A stretch of DNA of 64,000 bases. It comes from Acanthaster planci (Eukaryota; Echinodermata; Asteroidea; Valvatida; Acanthasteridae). The position numbers were made by a program, and so were the translations under genes. The stretch covers positions 1,592,389 to 1,656,388 of the forward strand of contig NW_019091384.1 of assembly GCF_001949145.1 (NCBI RefSeq), written 5' to 3'. Below are positions 14,501 to 29,500 of this stretch, piece by piece (position 1 is the stretch's first letter; every line of letters begins with the position of its first letter). The notes beneath the pieces are model-generated. The model was not told where the DNA came from. It ran no database searches and was given only the letters and a program-made list of their open reading frames with translations.

Positions 14501-17500
14501 CCAGAGGTGTAGTCAGGATCAAGTACGGTCCGATTCTCGGCGACAGAAATCTTGCCTTGGCAGTATCTGTACACAGGGACCCTGTAATACGATGGCATCT
14601 GGCTAATGAAAGTTGGTTTCCTTCAATTTGCATGTAGACTGTCTACAGACACTGAAAAATCCACTAAATTGAATGCAAGATGTAAAATCGACTCTCATTT
14701 GAACCGTACAAATTGTGTGCTGTAATTAAAGATGAACTGATTGTTGCATCAATCTTACATGCCTTGTGTGGACTTGTGAACAAAAGATGTCTACGTAATG
14801 CAGGTAGGGAAGACGTTCTACTTACAAGTACCCATGTCCACAGGACATTTCCCTTACTCCGACCAAGGGGCATTTGGGGTTAGGGTCATAGTCGTAAAAG
14901 CAAAAGGAACAGTCCGTGAAACATTTTACCAAAATCCAGCTGAAAATTGTGTTCCCAGTTCAAGAGATGAGTATTTTCACCAAATTTTCTTAACTGCACA
15001 GAAAACAGAGGAATGTCCACACAAGGTATGCAATGCACCATAAGTATGTGTAGGCTTACGTTCACTCAGGTGTTCATATATACATGTATCGGAACATGGC
15101 AACATGCATTGCAAATGTGAGTAACTGTGTAACTGAAGTTGAAAGTATCAGCAATGAAGTTTTGCTTTCACCGTACCTTTCAGGAAAACATTAAATTGAA
15201 AACTAGAGTTAGAACAGAGCATGTCGGTACATGTACATTGTACATGTGTGAATGTGACTCATTTGTCCCTGTGTTGATTTTTCGTCGGGCGTAGATGTAC
15301 GTACAGGTTATCATACCAAACATTTCCCTTTTTCCTGAGGATGTACATTCTGGGACTTTCATGTACATGTATGTAAATGTTGTCGGACCCTGGAGACTCT
15401 ATCCCAACTGCAGTCTCTTGTCACATTTGGCTGCCCCAACATTTTTCTGCTTCCCTGGATGTGGAAAACCCAGTGGAGTGTGACACATAAGATGGAGTGC
15501 AGTTATTCATGAATATTATACAGTAGCTCTGAATTTACCCTTCTCTTTAATGTAAAAGTGCAGGTGTACATGTATACATGTACATGTACATGTATGTAAG
15601 CATTGGGTTCATGACCCAGACTAGCTCAGACTTGCACTTCCATTCACCACAGTCCCCTTTTGTGATGGATGTGGTAGTAGGAATGAAAAAGGATACTCTT
15701 TAGGCTTTTGAGTGAGAATACCTATAGAAAATCAGGGAAGATAGATGTCACAGGGTGACCTGAGATCGACTGGCAGAATTTTAGTTTGTGTACATGTATA
15801 TGGGTAATTCCAGAAATTAGGGGTCCATTTTTTTTCGTGTCCCTGTCACATCCGACGTATGATTTTGTAAGTTCAGAACACATTTTCTAATTTTCAAGAG
15901 TGATGAATTAATGTAAATTACCTGCCAAACAAATAGTGATACTGTAGTTTGAAATCAATTCCGGTGGTTTTTCCCTGTCAAATAACAAAGGTCAGATGTA
16001 ACAGGGACATGAAATTGTCACACTTTTGGACCCCAAATTTCTTGAATTAACCATCTAGCATTTTTAGTTGACTTGAGTCCTCGTGCACTTATACATTAGG
16101 CCTTTCTACGAGGAAAAAATCCAGTACATGCATTGTTTGAAGTCATAAGCCCTCTCATAACTACATGTATCTCTCTTATATCCATTTAATTTAATATACA
16201 TGTAAATAAATATGTAAATATTCATTCCAATAAGTATTTCATAATTTTGCTGCCTAATGCATTAACTAGCCTCAACCATGCCTGTGATATGTACATGTAC
16301 ATGTAAATAAAGCTGCTCTCCAGGGATTATGGAAAGTAATTGTGTCTGGGAATCCTCCAAGGGACAGGCTGCTAGAAAAGGCTGGTCTGATATTCAAAGG
16401 TATCCTCCGTAATTAAAAGTTGCCCTTGGAGATACATGTACCATGCAGCAGGCTTGCTTTCAGATGCAGGCTTTTTAGACCCTGTCCTCAGATAGACTTA
16501 CCAGTATCTTTCCGTCATCAAAGGCAGAAATGTGATGACAAAAATGTCACTTACTGCTATGAGACTGAGACGTCCTCTTTATCAAAGCTTCCCTTGAGTA
16601 TGTTCTTCTCAAATAACTTCACGGTCTTACCCCTCTATCTCTGACCTTCCTCCCCCAAACTCTACTGATCCCTTGTTCATCCTACCGTCCAAATGAAAAG
16701 ATTTCAAATTTAAAGAACTGTACTGAAAGGGTACAGTTGAATAAAACTGTAAGTTCAACACAAGTGCTTAAATTCTTTGGATCAAGTTTTTTCCTTGAAG
16801 AATGAACACATGCATCTCTTTCCTATGTAGTTATTGAATATGACTGCATGTACTTGTGTAATTGTGCATATACTGTGCGTACACATGTACAGGTGGATAC
16901 ATATGCATAAAGTTTGTGATTGTGGAATACACTATGTGCAAGCATGGGTGCGAGCTTTGATCTGTCAGCATTGGCCCAGAGGCAGCTATTTTTCTCCAAG
17001 TCCAGGGAATCAATAGCTCTAAATGGAATTACCCAACCGTTCAATTCTTCCCCCATTTGGAGGGCAGTCAGACAGAGGGCATGGTAAAATAGAGCAAGGT
17101 TGGATTAGGACACTTCAAATCTTTGAGAGGGATCATCTCCCTGGCTTGGCCATTGAAATGTGAACCTTTTTAAGGGAAAGGCTGTGTTGATTGTGCTAAC
17201 AGTCCAGGGTTTGACAGTTATATTCAAAACAGCCAGGTGCATGAAGCCCAGAATGTAGTGTCAATAAGGTATGCTCTATAGGGATGTTGGTCCAATCTTG
17301 AGATTGAAAACCACTCTGTTTCAGTCTGCCTGGCACCACAGATGAAATACAAGTGTCAAGTAGTATTAAATGTATAATAAGTGCTATCAGGAGTATCAGA
17401 TGTGCCAATGAGAACACTTTCTTAATTGCCTTTTAACACAGAAATGTTAATGGTGCAGAGTGACTTTATAGTGTGCTTCTCATTGTTACTGTCTGGACTG

Positions 17501-20500
17501 TTGTTCACAACCTGGGACGAGGTTACAGGATGGTATGCAAAAAGCATGAAAAAGGTCCTCAACATTTGTTTTCGTAAAATGACCTTTCTGAATCCACTGT
17601 GTCCATTATGCTGTACAGGTTACATGTACCGCTAGATCCATTTTTATGTACACGTCTGGGTTTATTGTACCGTATCCACTGACAGGTGCCTTATTACTGG
17701 TAGACTGTGTGCATTTACAGGTGGTAATATAACCATGGTGATATCTGGTACCACAGCAAAATCCTGTTGATTTGTCTCTGTTGGTCACCAGCTCCCAAAA
17801 AGCTGCAGCACATTTAATAGACTTTGGCGTACATGAACATATACATGTGTGTTACACCCACCTTGGTTACATTTTCACACCAAGTGAAGCTTGACCAAAA
17901 GTACATGTAGTGGTACATATATGTAAATACATGTTGTTTGGCACCAGACACTTCCCACTGAGCCCATATGGCTGGAAATGCACCAAGCACAGGTGATATG
18001 ACCTTCAGAATACTATTAACAGAAATTTCCCTGTCCCACTGACTGTTTGCAGTGAGATTCTGGTCTAAAGAAAACACTAAACAGCTGAAGGACCACTTGC
18101 CCCATTTTGCATATCGGTACGAGTAGATCTGTCCATGCTGGATAAGCCAGAGTGAAAAGAATAATGCTTTGTCTCTTCTCTCGCAATCACTTGTGTAGTT
18201 TAATCAGGAAAGGCCTGTGGTTCACTGGAATTTGGTGCTTCAACCCAGCTTGAAATTAACCTACACAAAGTTGAAACCACCAACCAAGAAGAGTAACCCT
18301 ACCCCCTAATGGCCCAAAATATCCATGGAAGATGTAAAGCCCTATTATATGTAACATGCCACAACTGATGTTTCTCTGGGCAAGATCTTGGTTTGATTCA
18401 CCTCATGAGTGGTAGTCATGTGCCTAATCCAGTGCCAAAGTTTAGGTACCAGTGGTTTACACTTTTAGGAAGACCTTGGTACCTCGGGTTAATGCACTTT
18501 TTCTGCAGTTTTCAGACAGTCTAGCCACAGTGGTGGTCTAACTCTTTGTACCAGTAAGACAGACCTCCTAATCCAGACAAGGATGACCCCTGTACATGTC
18601 AACACCCTCTCAGTCAGCCAGCTCAACCACAGCTTTAGGGTGAACTTTGGTTTGTTTTACCTGAATCATTATGTGCATGACCAGAATGAGGTCACTGCAG
18701 ACAGCCAGGTGATCACATAGTACAGCTCCAGCCTCTTGATTGCCTAGCTGCCGTCTGACTTGGTCCATGCAGGGTGATAGTGTTGAAAAGAAGGTCAGGT
18801 GGATAGGCAAATGAACAGACAGGCTGTGCATTATAGGCATAGCGCAGGCAGCTACCTGACATGTGTTTGCAGGGTTGGAGTACAATGTACAAGGTGTGGA
18901 TAAACATGTTTTTGAAAATTGTGGGTTACAAGTGTTCAGTATTATGTACTCTATACATATTTAGCATTGCTTCAGTTGCATGCACCAATTTCTTGCAAAA
19001 GAATGCAGGTTATGATTAATTTTTATTTTCCCTCCAGCCACCATTTTGTTTGGCTGTTTCTGTAAGCAATTAAATGTTTGTATTGTCAGCAGCAATGATT
19101 TGTATGAAGTCATTTGTATAGTGCAAAAATGTTGTAGACCTTTGTGTAACAAAGGAACATATCTATTAGGATGTAAAGGTTTTACTGCAACCTACAATGT
19201 AGCTGCAACAGAATATTTGATAAGTGGATTTTAAACTTGGACATGTTTTTAGCAAATCTTTTTATGTCCTGAATGTTATGTAATAATTCGATATTGCCAT
19301 TGTTTCTTGTCTTCTGTGTTCCTAAGTTGACTGAAGAACATACTCTACAAGTAGGTTTATTCCAAAGCTTGCCAGGCCTACAACATGTCTACTCCTCCCT
19401 ATCTTCTCATGTACATGCAGATCAAAAGCCGAGACTGTGATTAGTCTCACAGTCACATGTGAAAAATGCATCCGGTCCAATTCTGCAGGTGGTTTACATA
19501 CTGTCTCTCATCTCGATTGCTCCCCTTCCCCTTCCCCCCCCCACATCTGTCATAAGGTCTGTGTTGATGTTTATGCTTTGCTGAACCAGTAGCATTTAAG
19601 ATTGGACCAGCATGGCTGAGCGTGTCTGTCATGCCACCATGATTGTACATGGAAACGGTTTATTCCTGATCACTTCAAGATTGGCATGATGGTTTCAAGT
19701 TAAAGTAGTGTGTGGTCTGTGGTTGGACTTGTATAAATTTGAGTCTTCCTTGATCAAGCCGTCTAAAGCCATGAGTCATATAGTTGAGTAAGTCAAGGGA
19801 TTTGTCATTAATGAGACCCCACCCACCTACCCATATCCCCAGTTGGTATTACAGTAGTCATCATTAGAATCCTACCTGTATAACCCGAGAACATTATTTC
19901 ATTCCATGCAAATCCATGTACATGTAATATAGCATACCAATACATATACATGTACATGTACATATACCTACATACATGTACGTGTACAGTACTTTAGCTA
20001 CTCAAGCTCATTACTTTGGTACATTTTTAGATGGCCAGTCTTATCTGGGACATTTATAAACAGAAGCCAGACTGTCACTGTTTATGCACAGGGCATAAAT
20101 CTTTGAGGGTTCTCAAAGTGGTTGCAATCCTTGTGCTTGTTCAGGACAGCACAAGAGGGACCTATCAATCATGTTCATGTAGGCATGTGTGATATTCATA
20201 GCATTCTGGAGACATGGTCAGGACTGGATAATGCTCGCTGATGTCTCAGGAAACAAGTTGTGTGGAGTATATGTAATGGTTCGCGGGAAGAGAATTGCGC
20301 ATTGCCCAATCCACCATTGTGACTTGAATTTGACCTCCAGAAGAATTATGTTTTTGTTGGACTTTCATTTTTAAAGCAGTTTAATGAGTGAAATGAAAAA
20401 TTAAATGTCAAAGAAGGGAAAAGAAGTCGAAAAACTCTCAGTACACCTTCCAAGTATACCTTGAAATCATCACCAGGTGGTTGCGAACACTGCTACATGT

Positions 20501-23500
20501 AAATCCTTTCTGTACATGTACGGTGGGTCTGCCTTGAGCTGAGCACTCTGATTCGTAGAAATTGACTCACGATTAGATTTTCAAAAATGTCTCTTGCCCC
20601 GTTATTCTTGGTGTCTCACTACAACACTTCCCCTGAACCTGTCCCTCATTCCTTTAAAACCAAATTTTTACATGTACATGTACATGTGTACATGCAAAAA
20701 GCAACAGGAACTTATGCATCATCCTGCACTGTCTGTGCCTTTGTCTCAACCACTCAACCACGCCAAACAGACCTACTTTTGGTCTGCAAATGTTTCATAA
20801 AAACCACATTAAAGATAATTATTTTCCAACCTTCTTCCTCCATGTTTCCAGGACATTTTGGACCAGCTGCTGGTGATGAAGCTACCCAACGTTCTTCTCA
20901 TCAGTAAGGACCCCATGAGCGAGCTGGCCATCGCCGAGATGCAGAAACTCCTGTTGCTTTTGCTGGGCTGCGCCGTCCAGTGCAGCCAGAAGGAGATCTT
21001 CATTGAGCGCATTAAGCAGTTGGAGATTGATGTCCAGCATGCAATTGTCGTACACATCCAGGAGGTGCATATCCTGATTTCTGACAGACTCCTGCAAAAT
21101 ATTTCGGACAGAACTAAGAAGTCTAGGATAGATCCTCAGACATTATTTCCTGTATTCTGCTCCACAGTCTAGTCCTTTTTATCCCATTTGATCAGAGAGC
21201 ATCTGGCAGCTACAGACCATAGACTTAATGGGCTTTTGTACTCTCTTGGTTTAGGATGATTTGAACCTTTTTAAACCATTTTTCAAATATACGCTGAACA
21301 CTGGGCATTCAGTTCACTTGAACAAGAAATGAGTGGAAAAATTTTGTTTTGATGAAATAACAAATTATGAAAAGTGTTCAGAGAGTGCATGCTTTTAAAA
21401 TATTCCAACAAAAAGTCACCTTCAATCTATGCGGTTGACAAAGATGCATGAGGAATAGCTGAAAGTAAAGTAATACCCAGGATCTGATCAATTCCAACCA
21501 CGATGGAACCATAACAGTTGATAGGAGCAGTATGCTTCATGGCTCCTAAACATTTGCTTAAGAGAATTCTTGTATCTAGATACTGTCTAAGTGGCATGAT
21601 GTGTACATTAGAACGCAGCTAATGATTGAAATGTGATATCAAATTTCATGCATCCACAGATCACAGACAATGCAGAGAATGTAGTGAGTCTGCAGCTTGG
21701 AGAACTGATAGACCAAGACCAACAGGAGAACTTGTACAAGAACATGTTCAACCATGTCAAGAGACTGGTCATGGAGAGAGATGATTATGCTGAGGTATTC
21801 CTCACCTTTTGTGTTGTATTCCACATCTTTCTTTCATCATATATTTCCTCTGCCCTTGCTTGGAGTCCCAACCTTAGTGTGCACAATCCAGTTTCTCGCT
21901 GTTGGGCAGAAGAATTTTGAGCATGAAGCTTTAAGGTTATGCGCTAAACCACAGCAAGATTTTGTCTCTCAGGATATAGTTTTGTTCCCCAGTATTTATG
22001 CATCCCTCGTGTGATATCCCTTTATATCTCAAAAAGGGAAGTAAAGGGATAAATTGTATACCCAGCAGCGGCCCTCCTGGTATGGGACTGTTAGTGTTCC
22101 AGTAAGTTCTTAAAGCAGTTGGTCACCAAGAGGTCATGATTCCTCTCCAAGTTCAGGAACATGAACCAAAGCCAGGCCTTTTCTCTCCAAGAATCTGCCA
22201 ACCATGCCCAACCCCAGCCTTCCTTCCTTCCTGCCTGTCCTCGACTGGCAAAGCCTGCCAGGAAATACTGTCAGTCCTCCACAAAATGTACCCTGAAAGA
22301 GCCTTCAGAAAGAAGAGCGAAAGTTACTTTTGAAGCACGTTGCTGTACGTACATGTAGATTTGTGTTCCCTTGTATTTTTCCAGGAACTGAAATCTGCCA
22401 CTTCCCGGGCCGAGTTTCCTCTGGTTTTTTTTTCTGGAAAACTGCCTTTGTGAAACACGGATGATCATGCGTAGGTGGGCAGTTCTTTGGGAATTCATGT
22501 AGCGACAATTTGAATGGACTTGAAGTTCATTATTTTCAGTACATCATATTCAGATTTCGAATCCTATCTTCACAGTTTAAAAATTAAAAAAACCTCAATT
22601 CACCTTCACATTTGGGGAAAATACATTCAACGTTCCAGTGTAAAATTGCTAGCACAAGCATTTACTCAAGAGCCCCCTCCGTAAGATATTAAGAAATGGT
22701 GCATCTATGGCCTTGACATATTTGCAGTGGCTGATCCAGCATTTACAACTTAGGGAGGGAACCAAAAAAAAAGGGTAACCAAATAAATTTGTACTTATTT
22801 AAAAAAAACTGCCTGTCAGCAAGAAAGAAAAACAGGGCAAAAGGACAGGTATGGGCCCCACCTTGATCCGCTACTGATTTTTGGTTGTACATCAAAAGAG
22901 TCATCCATGTGCATACATGTAGGTATGAGTAGAGATGCAGAAAAGCCGTGGTACAACTTTTTGACTAAACTTGTAGCATCTAATCTAATTTTAAGGAAAA
23001 ATTGGTGATTATTTTGCCAATTGAGACAAACCTTATCACTTGTTCGTCACCAAAATGTCATTTTTTAATTTCCAACTTTCAAGAACAGTTCCCATTGACG
23101 ATCGCTGTCGCAGTGGTGAAGACACGTGCGCAAAGCTCAGTGCACTAAACGAAGCTGCCCTGGTTCCCGCCATGCCGCGCACAAGCAACGGATGGAAATG
23201 TAGCAACAGAACCAGTCGATACATGTACTGTACATTCCGCTCAATTACACTACATCAGCGGTACACGCATATCGCATGCAACCCTAAAGCTGCAGGTCGA
23301 AAAAAACATTGATGTTGCAAGAGGATTTATGCAAGTTGATTCATAGGACTTGGTCTCTTATTTGTGCATGTATTTTCTGTGTTCATGAGTTTAACTTGAG
23401 GTTGTTTTGCTCATACTTAAAGCGAGCGTGTTTCAACAAATTCCTGCCGTGCAACAACGTTTCTCGCCCGCTGGTCTGGATGCATCACGCACGCTTACTA

Positions 23501-26500
23501 CTCAATACTCGGACATTGTTGGCTAGTTTGCCATCATGGGGAATATTGCCTGAGTTGCACTGTGTGAATTGTCCATAATTCTGGTGAATTGTCAACTGTT
23601 GAAATTTTTACATAGATTAACACAGGTTTTCATCACTTTTGAGATAATTTTGGGAGCTGTCGTTCCCATTCATGCCATTCAATCCACACAAAAAATTGCC
23701 CCCCCACCAAAACATTTTCTGACCTAACGCCCGATTGTATAATCGGAAGCATACAATTTTTTTGGCCAAATAAAAGACTGCTTGCATGCAGTAGGCCTAA
23801 GTTAAATAACCATAACAATCGCAGATTTCGAGAAACCTTGGGCAAGTGTTGATCCAATTGAGGCAAGCAAATTTAGTGCATGGCCTGCCCGATCGGGCAA
23901 GCTAAAAAAATTTGTCACGGCCCGAGTCTGGTTGAGTGTAGGCCGGTGAACAGGTACAGTATGTGTGGGCTCCACAATGTACAAGTTACATGTACATTTT
24001 ACTTCTTAGGCCTTGAACATGAATAAGTACACTAAGTCTCCGTATAATTTTATGCTTTCATTATATACATATAAAATGGTGCAACCTCAAACCTGACAAA
24101 CGGGATGCCTTGATGAGGGTCGCTGCTGTAGGTCTTCCAAGAAGTGTGTTTGATTTCCATGGGGCATTCAAACTGTGGTCTGGTGAAAAACCTTGTATTC
24201 TTGGTATCTGAATCATTCATATGTGTACATGTATGTATTCTTCACATGTACATGTACTTACCTTGGAAATAACTTACATGCACATGTACAGCAAAACGTG
24301 TGAAATATGATACAGCAAAACGTGTGAAATATGATACGTATGGAAATAAATTCCAACAAGCATTTCAAAGATGAGACATACAGGATGTAGTCATTATTAA
24401 ATGTTAGTCTGTTTATAATAATTGATCCTTTTGAAAAGCTTTTCACACAAACTTAAAAGAATCAGAGCGAATAACTTGCTATTTTTTTATCTTTATTGTC
24501 AAACAAATTGGCTAAAAAAATACACAATGTTGGCCCGTAAATTTGTAGGATGGCTATAAAATCAAACATTTGGCTTCAAGGTGAAACTAGTGTCTTCCCA
24601 CACCCTTCAAAACAATCTCTTTCCCTCAGGGAGCAGTATATAATGCTGTACAAACACTTGAACCAGATTGGTTTCCTCTCACAAACAGTAGACATTCATG
24701 CCAACATTCTCTGATTGCCAAACCAGATACACTGTCTATAAACATGCACAGACATACAACAGATCAGGTAGCCCCACCAGGTTACTCTGGGTCCTGTTGA
24801 GGTCACGCTGGGGTCATGTCTGGTTACTATCAGGTGTACACAGTACCAATCTGACTCCCCCTCCCCATAAGGTGGTTGTTTAGCATGGCATTCCTACGGG
24901 ATACCTCCTCATTCACATAAAAGGGGGCCCGGACACATTCACACAGTGCAGGAAGTAATCAAACGATGTTTCTGAGCATTTGGGGTTTGTGGTGTCAGGT
25001 TTCTTGCATTTGGTAGTGTCGGTGGGGGGGGATTTGTGACACAGCCACTTCCTCTTGGGGTCCAAATGGAGAAGAACAACACAAAAGTAGAAAGTACTCT
25101 GTTTTTAAATATATTTAACACATTACCGGTATGTAGTGAATTCTTCGTCTGAGAAAACCAGCCATTTTGGTTTTTAAAAAAAGAAAAGAAGCAGTCAATT
25201 TGACCCGGCAGCTGTACTGCACCAAAAGGACGCTTTCTTTAAAAAAAAAGAAGAGCACAATATTTTGAGGAAAAGGAGGATAGTCATGTTGCAAAAGTGT
25301 CCTGTGTGAAGTAGTAGCCTCTTGGGTCAGCGTAAGTTCTACATTGTACCATCCATTTGGTCAATGCCTCCATAAAGGCTCATTATTGCCAGAAACTTGC
25401 CACATACTCATCCTAATGCGTGTAGGTGGACAATATTTTGCCTTTGTGATGGGGGGGGGCTTAGCATTTAGTATTCCTGCCTACGTAAAATGTATCTCAT
25501 GCTCTGATTTCAAACTGGTTTGAGAACAGGGAGCCTGAATAACACAAGACACTGCTTAAGTGGAAGTTAAACTTTGACAGGTTCCTGTACCCAAAAGAAA
25601 TTGCCTGTAGTACTCTGTGCCTTCAACTTGCAATCATTTCTTGAAATAAAAAAGATAAAGTGTAAACAAGTGTAATTATGAATGTTTAGTCTGAACTGCA
25701 ACATTCTGTGATACTTAGATGTCTCCAGAGCTGTGAATTGTAATCTTTAGTCTTCTTTCCTCCTGCCAAATAATACATGTAGGTATTTGGATTAAATGCA
25801 GGCCATCATATGACCCCTCATACAGTTTCAACCAAAATGCAGAGACAGTGGACTGATGCAGTTGTGATTGATGGAGAGTAAATTTATGATGACATGTTAT
25901 ATGATAGAATTCAAGTACTGAAGTAGTTCCTCCATAAAGTTTATTCCTGCATGTTTCAACTGTCATTCACCCCATCATGGAACTCAGCCAGGAGAAAGAA
26001 CTGTTCCAGGCCACCATGGAGGGACGGCGGATCGTCTCCTCGCCGACCAGCCCTGGGCCTGACCGGCGACACATCACGGTGGAGCTGGCCGAGACCAAGG
26101 CCAAGTTGCGACGGACCCGACAGGAGCTGGAGGAGAAGAATGAGCTGGTGTTGGAGTACAAGGAAGAGATGGACAAGTACAACTTGACAATGCAGAAGCT
26201 TAGACAAGAGGTCAGTGCGATGAGCTTAAGAAGATACCTGAAACCGACCAGTAGATGGTCACCTTATTATTATTGATTATTGTGAATTATTTCTGGTAAT
26301 GACACCAAGGATTCTTCAAAAGTCAAATCTGCGTGAAGCTGCAACCCCTAACATGAGTTCCAGCTTCCAGTTGCCACTATGGGCACGTAGCCAGAACCTT
26401 GCCCACTCTTTGAAACTTGCCAGCTGGAACTCTGCCAACTTTCTTTTGAAATCCACCTCACTGCACGAACCCATTGGCTGATTTTTGTGCTTTAAAACTT

Positions 26501-29500
26501 CAAAGAGCATCAACCCCCATGTAAACGTATACTGGCTGAGCTCTACCGAGCATGGGGGATTTTGAAGGATTTGCGAGAAGCACATGTACATGGGCATGTA
26601 GCTTTACGGGCTGGCAGCAGTTGTGTGTTGGTAGACAGGCTTTAAGCATGTTTCTCAGAATATCCATGACAGTGATTGCACATCCCACGATGTTGTTGCA
26701 TTGAGCCAAGACCAGTAGTGATGTGTTTAAGGTACCGGCAACTGTAGACTTTGGACTAGTTTCCAAATAGGAAAGAAGATAAAAATCCATTCGCAGAGAG
26801 CATTATATTTTGGGTTGGAAAGAAGGTCGAATTTGCAAGGCGGTTACGGCCATGGGTCAGTACAAGTAGGTGATATGGCCAAAGAATCCTCTTGACAGGA
26901 AGTGACACTTTTCCTTGCTGCTTGTACAATCAACGCAAATAGACAATTGGTGACAGAAGTGTTGTGCACTAATTATGTATTATTGAGTACAACATGATCC
27001 CAGTGGGAACAGTTGGTATTAGTTGGGCTGGTCAATGAGTGAATGATTCATCACCAGAGACACCCCCCAAAAAAGTACCTACTGCCCGGGGCAAGCACTG
27101 CGCAGTCAGTGTGTTGGTGTAACAGAGGAGTATAGTCAACAGGATATTGGCATTTCCCCAGTCCTAGATCCCCATGCAGTGTCATGGAACCAGGGACCTG
27201 TAACTGTTGGAAGGGGAGAGGGGTGGGAGGGAGGGGATTTCAGTAAGCAGATCTTATGGACCCTGGGATGGGGAGTTCAACACGGGCAATCCCACAATGA
27301 CAAATATATGTAATTTGAGTGCATGCGGTGGTCGGCGGGTGATGAAATGCCGACTTTGCTGGGCAGAGTACACCTGTTGCATGAGCAAACAATACCTAGA
27401 TTTACATGTAGGTTTGTCATTCAAAGATGGATACTGCTTAGTTCAAATTTAGTGTGTACACTTCATGCATGTGTTGTATCTGAACCAAATTGATGTCTCA
27501 TTTGGTCAAATATGCATCAGTACTTAAACTTCTGGAAGCCACTGTACTGTTCATTAGAAAAGTTGCATTGACTAAGCAGAACAGGCATACATGTAAAAAT
27601 GATGTATTTATGTATGTCCTTCATGGCCTGGATTTCTGTTGTACCGTCACAATTCAGAATTAACGTGCTACATGGAACTGCTTCCTGCTTACTTTGTCTT
27701 CACAAAATGGATAGAGGTTCCATAAGCAAGACATCATGGGCTTAGCATAAAATTTGACTGTTAACAGGCTAAAGCAGCTTTTGCAGTTATTTACATGACG
27801 CATACTCCATACATCAGCTGCTACATTTCATCCTGTGTTTTAACCAGACCTGGACCAGGCTCATGGTGGGTTAAAATGGCTCAGGTCACACTGTAGAATC
27901 TGGACACGGGTCTTGTATACATTTTGGATTCTCTGACTGAAGATTTTCACCCGCTAGTTCTGACAAAGGATGGTTTCATTTCAGGCAGAAAGTGCTTTAC
28001 CTCGGTGTGTTCTGGATTGAAATAATGCAATGGTAAAAAAAAAATCCTGGGCATTTACTGGGATTCCACCCCCAAGTCTTTGGTTGTGCATCAAGGGTTT
28101 CTTTCACCTTGTTACAAACTCAGTAACTTTGAGCTCATCAATCCAGGGGAGCTAGGGTTTGCCTTAATAGCATGTGTAGTTTAGAGATGACTGGATGCAT
28201 CATTAGGACTCTCCCTCAATTCTTGCCAAAAGTTTGGAGAATCCTAGCATTTCACTCTTCCTCTCTGTTGTACAGGTAGATACTGTAACTACACACTTGG
28301 AAGGTCTTTGTTTGGATGTGAGATTTGCCAACAGCCATGCCGACTTAAAGCTGTTGTGTTCTCATAATGCACTGGGGCTGACTTATCAGTTGCGGTTTCA
28401 GGGTTTCTTGTTTGTTTTCCCATTTTTTTCTTTTGGGTAGTCTGGTTGTTGCTATGGAAACTTGCCCATGGTGGATTGATCAGCAAGTGTTGAGTGCGTA
28501 GTTTATAGATAGTTGTTTGACAAAACTGAGTCAGAACTGAAGTCAGAACAGTGCATGTGTTGATTGCTTCATCTTACATTTGGTAGAAAGAAAGAAGCTT
28601 TTTATTCAACATACGATCAGCGGGTGATGGAAGTCCTCCCCTCAAAAAAGTTTTGGCATAGGTTGTGTCATCTGATAGAATTTGAGCCTGCTAGTTTTTC
28701 TCCTCTCAGGGATGTGTCCTTGAGTCATGATGTTGTTAATTTGAATTATGCCCTTTGTATGCTTTGTAGCTTGATGAATCACCCACAGTGACAAAACTTG
28801 TTGCAACATGAACATTGTAAGTGTGTGCAGTTTCCACAGGACATATTTGTTCAAGCACACTCAAGGTTCCCCTAGGGTGTTGATGAAGGATGAAGTAGCA
28901 AAAAAAAAGTACATGAATTACTTTTGGGGTTGGCATCATCGCCAGTAGGACCTGAAAAAATTCTCTAAGGAGATACCTGTCCTGTACACGTAGCCTGTAG
29001 GTCTGCTCTTACAGTATACATGTATTTACTCTCCATCCATTTCCTTGTAATGAACCAATCTTGCTTTGCCTGGCCTTCCTTAGTAGTGGTTTTTTTTGGG
29101 GGGGAAAGGCTAAGGTGGCAATCAGTGAGGTAGTCTGTGTAACATTTGAAAAGACAAGAGAAACCCCGAGCACCACAGCAAACTGAGTCAAATGACTCTG
29201 TGTGGGCACTTTATAACATTTTGGTAGGGATTGCTTTGTAGTGGATTTGAGCAGCCAGGAAGGGAAAGAAACGACAGAATTGATGCTTGAATTTGTCCTG
29301 TCCAGACTTGCCATCAGAGTATTGGCCAGGGAGTCATCTGTCCAGGCTTCTCAATAAATGGAACTTATTGATGTCTCTGTTGAGGAAATGAGATCAGGAA
29401 GGGAAAGATATTGACCTGGATAATGACAGGCTCCTGACCTGTTAGCCACCAGTGGACACGCCCAGTCCTCCCTCGACTCAATCACAGTCTTCTTTTGAGG

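Larger units (their letters stand above)
2562..20851 (+). other. CCDC88: CCDC88 18.3-kb intron
   Basis: The largest intron, between two HOOK-domain exons. No nested gene was recognised on either strand. It holds the hAT-like element (3722-4132), the pogo-like element (4830-5350), two copies of the ~245-bp family (6993-7224, 15801-16053) and many TACATG-type repeats. Apart from these I see only AT-rich sequence. Confidence 0.75.

Noticed and set aside
18370-18430. tRNA- or SINE-like B box (GGTTTGATTCA)
   Set aside because: No matching A box at the right distance, no cloverleaf and no second copy seen.
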